From Kitasatospora sp. NBC_00240 (GTDB lineage: Bacteria > Actinomycetota > Actinomycetes > Streptomycetales > Streptomycetaceae), in NCBI RefSeq assembly GCF_026342405.1, contig NZ_JAPEMU010000001.1:1054001-1118000 (forward strand): a stretch of DNA of 64,000 nucleotides, given 5' to 3'. The notes beneath the pieces are model-generated. The model was not told where the DNA came from. It was given only the letters and a program-made list of their open reading frames with translations, and ran no database searches. The translations under genes and the position numbers were made by a program. Below are positions 41,470-49,158 of this stretch, piece by piece; the stretch's first letter is position 1, and each line of letters starts with the position of its first letter.

Positions 41470-42610
41470 GCTCCACCTCAACCTGCACATGGTCGGCGGC
41501 GCCATGGGCGTCCACCCCGCCGCATGGCGTGAACCCGGCTCCGACCCGCACGGCTTCGCCAAGGTGGAGACCTGGGTGGAAGCCGCGCGCCTCGCCGAAC
41601 GCGGCCGGATGGACGCGGTCTTCCTCTCCGACACGCCCGGCGTCTTCGGCGACATCGACCGGAGCCCGCACGGCGCCTACTACCTGGAGCCGACCCTCAT
41701 CCTGACCGCGGTCGCCGCGGCCACCGAGCGGATCGGGCTGATCGCCACCGCCTCCACCACCTCCAACGAGCCCTACAACATCGCCCGCCGGTTCAAGTCG
41801 CTGGACGTCCTCAGCGGCGGCCGCGCCGGCTGGAACGCCGTCACCACGTACATCCCGCAGGTGGCCGCCAACTTCGGCGGCAGCGGCCTGCCGCCGCGGA
41901 CCGACCGCTACGCGCGCGCCGAGGAGTTCGTCGACATCGTCAAGGGACTGTGGCGCAGCTGGGAGCCGGACGCGCTGCTGGCGGACGCGGCGAGCGGGCG
42001 CTTCACCGACCCTCGTCGGCTGCGGCCGATCGACCACCGCGGGCAGCACTTCCAGGTCCGCGGGCCGCTGCCGCTGCCGCCGTCCGCGCAGGGCCACCCG
42101 CTGGTCGTGCAGGCCGGGGCCTCCGAACCGGGCCGTGAACTGGCCGGGCGCACCGCCGACGTGGTGTTCTCCGGCGCCAAGACGCCGGACGTGGCGCTGG
42201 CCTACGCCGACGACGTGCGGGCCCGGGCGGAGCGGCACGGTCGTGACCCCCGGTCGGTCAAGATCCTGCCCGGGCTGATGACCACCATCGCCGACAGCCG
42301 CGGCGAGGCGCTCCGACGGCTGGAGCGGCTGGACGAGGTCGCCGGGCACGCACCGTGGCGGGGGGCGCACATCGAGGCCGTCGGCACGCCCGAGCACGTC
42401 GCGGACGTCGCCGAGGAGTGGTTCGCCTCGGGGGCGGCCGACGGCTTCACCCTGATGCCGGACGTCTTCGCCGACGGGCTGCAGGCCTTCGTGGAGCTGG
42501 TGGTGCCGATCCTGCAGAAGCGCGGCGTCTACCGGTCCGACTACCGGGGGACGACGCTGCGCGAGCACTTCGGCGTCGCGCACCCCTACCCGGCCGCGGC
42601 GGGCGTGTGA
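41453..42610 (+). CDS. FMN-dependent monooxygenase (NtaA/SnaA/DszA-like LLM family)
   Basis: The protein has 385 residues, somewhat shorter than the usual 430-450. It begins LHLNLHMVGGAMGVHPAAWR, then has VFLSDTPGVFGDIDRSPH, LIATASTTSNEPYNIARRFK and LSGGRAGWNAVTTY, all conserved in the NtaA/DszA group. These enzymes use FMNH2 and oxygen to attack C-N or C-S bonds. Its start lies inside the ATPase gene, so both are translated together. In this operon it probably releases sulfite or sulfate from the imported compound; no flavin reductase gene is beside it. Confidence 0.88.
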   Translation: MSTGRELHLNLHMVGGAMGVHPAAWREPGSDPHGFAKVETWVEAARLAERGRMDAVFLSDTPGVFGDIDRSPHGAYYLEPTLILTAVAAATERIGLIATASTTSNEPYNIARRFKSLDVLSGGRAGWNAVTTYIPQVAANFGGSGLPPRTDRYARAEEFVDIVKGLWRSWEPDALLADAASGRFTDPRRLRPIDHRGQHFQVRGPLPLPPSAQGHPLVVQAGASEPGRELAGRTADVVFSGAKTPDVALAYADDVRARAERHGRDPRSVKILPGLMTTIADSRGEALRRLERLDEVAGHAPWRGAHIEAVGTPEHVADVAEEWFASGAADGFTLMPDVFADGLQAFVELVVPILQKRGVYRSDYRGTTLREHFGVAHPYPAAAGV

Positions 42611-42627
42611 ACCGCCCGGCCCGGCCC

Positions 42628-42645
42628 GCCGGCCCGCGGGCCGGC
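42628..42645. promoter_or_regulatory. Perfect 18-bp GC palindrome in the operon gap
   Basis: GCCGGCCCGCGGGCCGGC is self-complementary and lies right after the stop of the first monooxygenase gene. Together with the hairpin at 42695 it may reduce read-through into the last gene or protect mRNA ends. Confidence 0.4.
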
Positions 42646-42694
42646 CGGCACCCGGACGGCGCAGCCGCGCGCCCGGGTGCCACCACCGATCCAC

Positions 42695-42714
42695 GCCCCC
42701 GGCACGCCGGGGGC
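42695..42714. promoter_or_regulatory. 9-bp stem, 2-base loop hairpin before the last monooxygenase
   Basis: GCCCCCGGC-AC-GCCGGGGGC ends about 20 bases before the next start codon. The short loop favours a stem with a few unpaired middle bases. Confidence 0.4.
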
Positions 42715-42734
42715 CGAACCGTCAGGAAGTGGGC

Positions 42735-43760
42735 ATGACCGCGTTCTCCGTCCTCGACCAGGGCCCCCGCCGGGCCGGCGTGAGCAGCGGCGAGCTGCTG
42801 GGTGAAGCCGTCCGGCTCGCCCGGCACGTCGAGGAGCTCGGCTTCAGCCGGTACTGGGTGGCCGAGCACCACGCGCAGGCGGCGGTGGGCATCTCGGCGC
42901 CCGAGATCGTCATCGCCCACCTCGCGGCCCGGACCACCCGGCTGCGGATCGGCGCCGGCGGGATGCTGCTGCCCAACCACGCGCCGCTGCACGTGGCCGA
43001 GCAGTTCCGGACCCTGGAGGCCCTGCACCCGGGCCGGATCGACCTCGGCATCGGCCGCTCCAGCGGCACCGAGCACGGGCCCACCGCGGCGGCGCTGCGC
43101 CGCTCCTCGCCCGCCCCCGAGGTCTTCACCGGGCAGCTCCTCCAGCTACTGGCGTTCGGCGGACGGGGTTCGCTGCCCGCCGGGCACGAGCTGGGCTCCG
43201 TCCGGGCGGTGCCGGACGACGCGCCGCTGCCCGGCGTGTTCCTGCTGGGCGGCAGCCCCTCCTCGGCCGTCGTGGCCGGCCGGCTCGGCCTGGGCTACGC
43301 CTATCTGGCGGCCTACCAGGACCCGGCCAACGCCTTCCTCGCGCTGCGCCGCTACCGGGAGGAGTTCGTGCCCGCGTACGAGGGGGCGCGGCCGTGGGCG
43401 ATCCTCACCCTGACGGTGGTGGTGGGCCGGGACGACGCGCACGCCGACGCGCTCGCCACGCCGTGGCGGCTCGCGCTGGCGCAGCACGCGGCGGGCAACT
43501 CCTCGGCGCTGCTGCCCGTGGAGGAGGCGCTGGCGTACCGGCCGACGCCGGCTGAGGCGGCCGCGCGGTCCTCCGCCCCGCTGAACGACCTGCGCGCGGA
43601 GGTCGTCGGCGGCCCCGCGACGGTGGCGGCGAAGCTGAAGTCCTTCGTGGCCGAGTCCGGGGCCGACGAGGTGATGGTGGTGGCGAACACCTACGACCCG
43701 GCCGACCGCCGGGAGTCCTACACCCGGCTGGCCGAGCTGGTGGGGCTCGTCGGCGCCTGA
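42735..43760 (+). CDS. LLM-class flavin-dependent oxidoreductase (MsnO8-like)
   Basis: The protein has 341 residues. It shows the MsnO8-type start FSVLDQGPRRAGVSSGELLG, then RYWVAEHHAQAAVGISAPEI and MLLPNHAPLHVAEQFRTLEA, LHPGRIDLGIGRSSG. AGGAAG five bases before ATG 42735 sets the start; a GTG at 42729 is less likely. It is the last gene of the operon, followed by a strong terminator. Two different flavin monooxygenases in one operon suggest two substrates or two steps of desulfurisation. Confidence 0.9.
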   Translation: MTAFSVLDQGPRRAGVSSGELLGEAVRLARHVEELGFSRYWVAEHHAQAAVGISAPEIVIAHLAARTTRLRIGAGGMLLPNHAPLHVAEQFRTLEALHPGRIDLGIGRSSGTEHGPTAAALRRSSPAPEVFTGQLLQLLAFGGRGSLPAGHELGSVRAVPDDAPLPGVFLLGGSPSSAVVAGRLGLGYAYLAAYQDPANAFLALRRYREEFVPAYEGARPWAILTLTVVVGRDDAHADALATPWRLALAQHAAGNSSALLPVEEALAYRPTPAEAAARSSAPLNDLRAEVVGGPATVAAKLKSFVAESGADEVMVVANTYDPADRRESYTRLAELVGLVGA

Positions 43761-43774
43761 CGCGCCCGCACGCG

Positions 43775-43819
43775 GGACGGTGGGGGCGGGACACCGTGGG
43801 TGTCCGGCCCCCGCCGTCC
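43775..43819 (+). terminator. Two-level hairpin terminator of the sulfur operon
   Basis: GGACGG-T-GGGGGC pairs with GCCCCC-G-CCGTCC, and inside it GACAC-CGTG-GTGTC forms a second stem. It starts 15 bases after the stop codon of the last monooxygenase gene. Confidence 0.7.
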
Positions 43820-44040
43820 GTGCCGGGATCGGCGGGTGGCGGGCAACTCGGCAGCGGCGGGGGTCACGCCGGAGGCCGACTTTCCCGGCCGGCGCGGGTC
43901 AACCGGCCGACGGCGCGCCGCTGCTGGCCGGGCGGGCACCGTGCTTCGGTGAAAGCCCCGGCCTGCGGGCGGACGGAACGGGACTGTAGGGGCCGGCGGA
44001 ACGGGGCGCCGTGCGACGGCGGGAGGGCCGGGGCCGGCCA
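43820..44040. other. Gap without a supported gene
   Basis: Short frames exist on both strands, but none has a ribosome-binding site and a protein-like translation. Confidence 0.4.
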
Positions 44041-44292
44041 TCACAGGTCGGGGTCGGGGCCCGTCACGCTGTGGCGGCCCTTCAGACGCCCGGCCCGCCG
44101 CACGCGGCGCAGCAGGATCCGTTCCCCGATGCCCAGAAGCTGGTCCGCGACGGCGATCGCGAACAGGGTCCCGGTGACGACATGGCGGAAGAGGGAACCC
44201 GGGGTGAAGGCCATGCATCCGGCCCCGACGGTGAGGAACAGGCCGCAGAGTGGCGAATCCGTCCAGTGACCGGACCGCTTTCGTCGGAACAC
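44041..44292 (-). CDS. Small membrane protein, 83 residues
   Basis: A GTG at 44292 with GAGGAG six bases upstream opens a frame with two hydrophobic segments (PLCGLFLTVGAGCMAFTPG and VVTGTLFAIAVADQLLGIG) and a basic tail (RILLRRVRRAGRLKGRH). The good ribosome-binding site and the membrane pattern support a real gene. I do not recognise a family; two helices and a positive tail suggest a small membrane-bound regulator or structural protein. Confidence 0.6.
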   Translation of the reverse strand: MFRRKRSGHWTDSPLCGLFLTVGAGCMAFTPGSLFRHVVTGTLFAIAVADQLLGIGERILLRRVRRAGRLKGRHSVTGPDPDL

Positions 44293-44402
44293 GCCGCACT
44301 CCTCTGCCCGTCGGCCGCAGCCCTGCTCCGTCAGCAGCTGACCCGATACCGCGCGTTCGCCCTCGCCCACGACTTCCCCTTCGACGTCGCCTACGACCGG
44401 GA

Positions 44403-44498
44403 CGACCGACAGGGGTGAGCTGTCCGGGACTCGGTACCGCTGCGGACGCACGACCGACAGGGGTGAGCTGTCCGGGACTCGGTACAGCTGCGGACGCA
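44403..44498. repeat. 48-bp tandem duplication
   Basis: Bases 44403..44450 and 44451..44498 are identical except for one base. The first copy covers the TGA that ends the small plus-strand frame. Confidence 0.9.
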
Positions 44499-44525
44499 GA
44501 CCGCAGCGAACGCGTCGGAACCGAT

Positions 44526-44537
44526 GCGGTGCACCGC
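44526..44537. promoter_or_regulatory. 12-bp palindrome before the lipoprotein gene
   Basis: GCGGTGCACCGC is self-complementary and lies about 45 bases before the ATG of the lipoprotein gene. It could be an operator. Confidence 0.3.
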
Positions 44538-44583
44538 AGTGTCCTGCTCCACGAAACCGATGTATCAACGGGGGGGAACCACT

Positions 44584-45252
44584 ATGGCCGAGAACCCCGC
44601 ACGGACTGCGGCGATGCGCACCACTTGCGTCTTCCTGCTGGTGGGCACAGCCGCGTGTACGTCCGGCGTGCCAAGCCTCACGGGTCCGGTGCAGTCGGCC
44701 GGTCCCACCGCCTCGGCGGCTCCCGCCGTGCCGACGCCACCCGGGTTTCCGCAGGAGGCGCAGCGGCTGGTCCTGGAGTCGGCCGAGCGTGACGGCCGGC
44801 CTGCCGTCGAAGGTTCGGTGGTGCTCGTCAGGTGGAACGACGTGGAGGTGCCGCAACTGCTGTGGCTGGCCGAGGGGGACGGCGGCATCTGCAAGGCCCA
44901 GTCCTACGGCGACGCCGGCTATTCGGTCGGCTGCGCGAAGGAGTCGGACATCATCGCGGCGCCCTCTCCCGGGTTGCAGATGATCATTTCGTCGAGCCTG
45001 AACGACCGTATGAACAGCTGGAACGGCGTGCTGCTGGCCAGCGACGAGACGCTGGAGGAGATCTCCTGCGGGCCGCAGCACTTCCCCACCCACAAGGTCC
45101 TGACAACGAGGATCGGCGGTGTCATCCGTACCGTCTACTCCGTGACCTATCCCTGGGGGCTGGGGGGCAGCTACCGTGCCACCGTCGAACGGGCCGGCCA
45201 GCAGATGCCGGACACGGTCCAGGTCCTCGCCGAGGGCCAGGCGCAGTGCTGA
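44584..45252 (+). CDS. Putative lipoprotein, unknown function
   Basis: The protein has 222 residues. The N terminus MRTTCVFLLVGTAACTSGVP carries a lipobox (GTAAC), and four more cysteines (GICKAQS, VGCAKES, ISCGPQHF and the terminal QC) suggest two disulfides outside the membrane. A run of G before the ATG may serve as ribosome-binding site. No family is recognised. It is monocistronic. Confidence 0.75.
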   Translation: MAENPARTAAMRTTCVFLLVGTAACTSGVPSLTGPVQSAGPTASAAPAVPTPPGFPQEAQRLVLESAERDGRPAVEGSVVLVRWNDVEVPQLLWLAEGDGGICKAQSYGDAGYSVGCAKESDIIAAPSPGLQMIISSSLNDRMNSWNGVLLASDETLEEISCGPQHFPTHKVLTTRIGGVIRTVYSVTYPWGLGGSYRATVERAGQQMPDTVQVLAEGQAQC

Positions 45253-45579
45253 CGGACCGTTCGAGGTGAGTTTCCCGGCGCTGTGTCCGGTCGGCACGCT
45301 GAGGACGCTGCTGCCGGGGACGAACGGGAAAGCCGAGCGGGAGAGCCGCAGCAGGCCGTGACGCTGCCGGCTCCCGCGCTGTCACGGTCCTGCGCTTCGG
45401 CGTGTCAGGAAGATTGACACAGTCGGCGCACCCTCCCATCATGGGAGCGCTCCCACACTCCACCCGTCGCACGCGTCCTGCACCGCTGGCGCGGCGCCGC
45501 ACACCGCACAGTTCCCCGTCCATCGTCCGGCTCCGCGGCGTGGCCACGGACCGGCGTTCCACCCGGGAGGAACTCCCCC
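45253..45579. other. Promoter region of the glycoside hydrolase
   Basis: This 327-base gap contains the CebR box at 45442..45455 and the start-proximal GGGAGG ribosome-binding site. I see no gene. Confidence 0.6.
45442..45455. promoter_or_regulatory. CebR-type operator (cellulose-utilisation box)
   Basis: TGGGAGCGCTCCCA is a perfect palindrome and identical to the published consensus of the LacI-family repressor CebR, which releases DNA when cellobiose is present. It lies 125 bases before the ATG of the glycoside hydrolase at 45580. Confidence 0.88.
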
Positions 45580-47688
45580 ATGCTGTTCCGCAGGAGACCG
45601 GACCGGCTCCGTCGCCCCCTCGCCGTGACGGCCGCGGCCGCCCTGGCCGTGGTGGCCACGGCCCTGCCGCTGTCCACCCCCGCCGTCGCGGCCGACCCGG
45701 CCGCCACCGGCGACACCTCGGTCACGGTCAACGCGAGCGCGGGCCTGGGCACCGTCAGCTCCACCGCGCTCGGCGCCAACACCGCCATCTGGGACTCGTC
45801 CATGAACGACCCCGAGGTGACCGCCCTGTACAAGGCCGCCGGGATCGGCGCGCTGCGCTACCCGGGCGGCTCCTACTCCGACAACTACCACTGGGTCGAC
45901 AACACCGCACCCGGCGGCTACGTCGCCCCGGGCACCGGCTTCGACGCCTTCATGGGCACCGTGCAGGCCTCCGGGGCCCAGCCGATCCTGATCGCCAACT
46001 ACGGCTCCGGCACGGCCCAGGAGGCAGCGGACTGGGTCCGCTACGCCAACATCACCAAGGGCTACGGGGCGAAGTACTGGGAGATCGGCAACGAGATCTA
46101 CGGCAACGGCGTCTACGGCAACGGCTGGGAGAACGACACCCACGCCGACAGGACGCCGGACCAGTACGCCAGGGAGGTCAAGGCGTACGCCACGGCCATG
46201 AAGGCCGTCGACCCCACCGTCAGGATCGGCGCGGTGCTCACCATGCCCGGCAACTGGCCGGACGGGATCGTGGCCGCCGGCGACACCGCCGACTGGAACC
46301 ACACGGTGCTCGCCGCCGTCGCCCACGACATCGACTTCGTCAGCGTCCACTGGTACCCCAACGCCGGCGACGGCGACCAGTCGCTGGCCGCCGTGCAGCA
46401 ACTGCCCGGTGAGCTGCGCGAGGTGCGCAACCTGGTGAACCAGTACGCGGGGGCCGACTCCGCGAGCATCGGCATCGCGATGACCGAGGTGAACTCCAAC
46501 TCCGGCAGCGGCCCCTTCACCAGCCGCCCCAACGGCCTGTTCGCCGCGGAGGCCATGAGCACGGCGCTGGAGAACGGCGTCTTCAGCGTGGACTGGTGGG
46601 ACACCCACAACGGCGCGGGCGCCATCACCACCGTGGGCGGCGAGACCGACTACGGCGACATGGGCATGCTGTCGAACGGCAGTTGCACCGGTGGCGTCTG
46701 CGAGCCGGCGGTGAACACCCCGTTCGCGCCGTACTACGGCATCAAGGCGCTGGGCGCCCTCAGCGACCCGGGCGACAGCATGGTGGCCTCCGGCACCTCC
46801 GGTTCCGAGGTCTCGTCGCACGCGGTGCTCCGGGCCGACGGCGACCTCAGCGTCCTGCTGCTGAACAAGAGTTCCACCGCCCCGCACACCGTGGACCTGC
46901 GGTACCTGGGCTTCACCCCCTCCTCTGCGGCCCCCTCGGTCCAGCGATGGGCGCCCGGCGACGACGGCCTGGTGGACGCGACCGGTACCGCCACCTCCTC
47001 CTCGGCGACCCTGGCCCCGTACTCCATCACCGTGCTGACCATCCACCCGCAGCCCGGCACCGGCTCGACCGCCGCCACCGTCGGCACCCCGGGAGCACCG
47101 CGGACCACCTCGGTGGGCGCCGGCACCGTCACCCTGGGCTGGCCGGCCGCCGCCGGCCCGGTGGACAAGTACGAGGTCTACGAGCAGCTCGGCACCACCG
47201 TCCAGTTGCTCAGCACCGCCACCGGTACCTCCGCCACGCTCCACAACCTGCCGCCGGGCACCCGGCACACGGTCAACGTGCTGGCCAGGGACCAGGCGGG
47301 GCGCCTCTCCCGGCCCTCCGTACCGCTGACCTTCACCACCGGCACGCCGAACGACAGCACCTGCACCGTCTCGTACCAGGTGACCGCCGGCTGGGGCAAC
47401 GGCTTCGTGGCCGGCGTCGTGGTGAGCAACCTCGGCCCGGCGGACATCAACGGCTGGACGCTGGACTTCGACTGGCCGTCGACCGGGCAGTCCGTCGGCT
47501 CGTGGTGGAACGCGAGCGTCACCGGCTCGGGGCAGCACGTCCGGGTGACCAACGGCGAGTACAACGCGCGGCTCGCGCCGAACGGCGGCACCTCCGCCGA
47601 CTTCGGCTTCGTCGGCGGCAACAACGGCGCCAACCCGTCCCCGACGGTCTTCAGGCTGAACGGGACGGTCTGCCGGACCATCACCTGA
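45580..47688 (+). CDS. Secreted glycoside hydrolase with FN3 and CBM2 (CebR-regulated)
   Basis: The protein has 702 residues. A signal peptide (PLAVTAAAALAVVATALPLS) ends near AVAADPAA. The catalytic part (residues 45-470) resembles clan GH-A barrels: GALRYPGGSYSDNYHWVDN, the acid/base glutamate in YWEIGNEIYG and a likely nucleophile glutamate in GIAMTEVNSNSG. An FN3 domain (about 495-585, ending LSRPSVPLTFTT) and a C-terminal cellulose-binding CBM2 (about 590-702, CTVSYQVTAGWGNGFVAGVV, two terminal cysteines) follow. The CebR box predicts induction by cellobiose. The exact family (arabinofuranosidase-like GH51 or a relative) is uncertain. Confidence 0.88.
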   Translation: MLFRRRPDRLRRPLAVTAAAALAVVATALPLSTPAVAADPAATGDTSVTVNASAGLGTVSSTALGANTAIWDSSMNDPEVTALYKAAGIGALRYPGGSYSDNYHWVDNTAPGGYVAPGTGFDAFMGTVQASGAQPILIANYGSGTAQEAADWVRYANITKGYGAKYWEIGNEIYGNGVYGNGWENDTHADRTPDQYAREVKAYATAMKAVDPTVRIGAVLTMPGNWPDGIVAAGDTADWNHTVLAAVAHDIDFVSVHWYPNAGDGDQSLAAVQQLPGELREVRNLVNQYAGADSASIGIAMTEVNSNSGSGPFTSRPNGLFAAEAMSTALENGVFSVDWWDTHNGAGAITTVGGETDYGDMGMLSNGSCTGGVCEPAVNTPFAPYYGIKALGALSDPGDSMVASGTSGSEVSSHAVLRADGDLSVLLLNKSSTAPHTVDLRYLGFTPSSAAPSVQRWAPGDDGLVDATGTATSSSATLAPYSITVLTIHPQPGTGSTAATVGTPGAPRTTSVGAGTVTLGWPAAAGPVDKYEVYEQLGTTVQLLSTATGTSATLHNLPPGTRHTVNVLARDQAGRLSRPSVPLTFTTGTPNDSTCTVSYQVTAGWGNGFVAGVVVSNLGPADINGWTLDFDWPSTGQSVGSWWNASVTGSGQHVRVTNGEYNARLAPNGGTSADFGFVGGNNGANPSPTVFRLNGTVCRTIT

Positions 47689-47696
47689 TCAACCCG

Positions 47697-47731
47697 CCAC
47701 CCCGGGTCGGGCCCCGCCCGACCCGGGGTGG
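47697..47731. terminator. Hairpin terminator of the glycoside hydrolase
   Basis: CCACCCCGGGTCGGG pairs perfectly with CCCGACCCGGGGTGG across five bases, eight bases after the stop codon. It also lies beyond the end of the convergent exchanger gene. Confidence 0.85.
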
Positions 47732-47794
47732 CGGCGAGGGTCGGAGTTGCGGAGACGAGCCCATCAGGGCGGTGTCAGGCCGCTTCCCGGCCCG

Positions 47795-48895
47795 TCAAGG
47801 GCTGACCGCGAGCACCAGGTACGCCGCGAGGACCGACAGGTGGACGGCCCCTTGGAGCGGTGTCGCCCGGCGCGGGATGACCGTCAGCGTGCCGATCGCC
47901 ACCGTCAGCGCCAGCAGCACCATGTGCGTCGGGCCCAGCCCCAGGACGAGCGGGCCGCTGAGCCACACGGAGGCCACCGCCACCGCGGGTACGGTCAGTC
48001 CGATGCTCGCCAGCGCGGAGCCGAGCGCCAGGTTGAGGCTGGTCTGCACCCGGTTGCCGACGGCCGCCCGCAGCGCCGCGATCGTCTCCGGCAGCAGGAC
48101 GAGCAGGGCGATCACCACACCCACCACCGAGGCCGGCAGGCCCGCGTCGGCGACGGCCGACTCGATGGTCGGCGAGACGACCTTCGCCAGGCCCACCACG
48201 GCGACCAGGGCGACCCCGAGCAGGCCGAGGCTCGTCAGAGCCTCCCGTGAGGTGGGCAGTTCGCCGTGGTCCTCCTCGTCCAACAGCTCTCCCTCGGCGG
48301 TGACCTGAAGGAAGTAGTCGCGGTGGCGCAGCGTCTGGGTGGCGACGAAGAGCCCGTACAGCCCGAGGGAGGCCACGGCGGCGAAGGTGAGCTGGGCGGT
48401 GTTGAACTGCGGGCCGGGCGTGCTGGTGGTGAACGTCGGCAGCACCAGGCTCAGGGTGGCGAGCGTCGCGATGGTGGCGAAGGCCGCGCCGGTGCCCTCC
48501 GCGTTGAAGACGGCGACACGGTGCCGGAGCGCCGCCAGCAGGATCGACAGGCCGAGGATGCCGTTGCAGGTGATCATGACGGCGGCGAAGACGGTGTCGC
48601 GGGCGAGCGTCGCATTCTTCACCGGCGCACCGGCCATGAGGGTCACGATCAACGCCACCTCGATGATCGTCACCGCCACGGCCAGCACCAGCGACCCGAA
48701 GGGCTCGCCCACCCGGTGCGCGATCACCTCGGCATGGTGCACCGCCGCGAGCACGGCGCCGGCCAGGAACACCGCCACCACGGCCACCACCGCACCCGGC
48801 AGCGACCGCCCCCACGTCAGCGCCAGCGTCACCAGTGCCAGCAGCGGCACGGTGACGGTCCATCGGGTGAGGCCTGCGCGGATACGGTCGATCAT
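47795..48895 (-). CDS. Calcium/cation:proton exchanger (ChaA-like, CaCA family)
   Basis: The protein has 366 residues and about eleven membrane helices. Both alpha-repeats of the CaCA family can be seen: GSLVLAVAVTIIEVALIVTL in the first half and GVVIALLVLLPETIAALRAA in the second, each with its central glutamate. A cytoplasmic acidic loop (EGELLDEEDHGELP) separates them. It exports Ca2+ or Na+/K+ against protons. ATG 48895 is chosen because the frame before it lacks membrane or other protein features. Confidence 0.88.
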   Translation of the reverse strand: MIDRIRAGLTRWTVTVPLLALVTLALTWGRSLPGAVVAVVAVFLAGAVLAAVHHAEVIAHRVGEPFGSLVLAVAVTIIEVALIVTLMAGAPVKNATLARDTVFAAVMITCNGILGLSILLAALRHRVAVFNAEGTGAAFATIATLATLSLVLPTFTTSTPGPQFNTAQLTFAAVASLGLYGLFVATQTLRHRDYFLQVTAEGELLDEEDHGELPTSREALTSLGLLGVALVAVVGLAKVVSPTIESAVADAGLPASVVGVVIALLVLLPETIAALRAAVGNRVQTSLNLALGSALASIGLTVPAVAVASVWLSGPLVLGLGPTHMVLLALTVAIGTLTVIPRRATPLQGAVHLSVLAAYLVLAVSP

Positions 48896-49158
48896 CCGTC
48901 GAGCTTCGCACCCCGACCCCGCACCCGGCACGGTACGGCGCAGCCCGGGGTGTCGCGGTCGCTCCCACAGCCAGGTCGCGAGCTCGGAGCGTGCCCGCCC
49001 CGCCGCGACGGACTTCCGAACGGCGTCGTGTACCGGCAGTACTCCCGGAGAGCCGATCGGGTGGTAGGAGCCGTGTCCGACCGTGATGGGCGACCGCGGG
49101 GCTCCCCGACGGGGTTGAATCCCACGGGCCCCCAAAACTCGGACGGAGGACGACCGCT

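Larger units (their letters stand above)
44293..44583. other. Gap with a 48-bp tandem duplication
   Basis: This stretch contains a short open frame on the plus strand that ends at 44418 (LLRQQLTRYRAFALAHDFPF), which may be another remnant, the tandem repeat at 44403..44498 and a palindrome at 44526. Confidence 0.45.
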
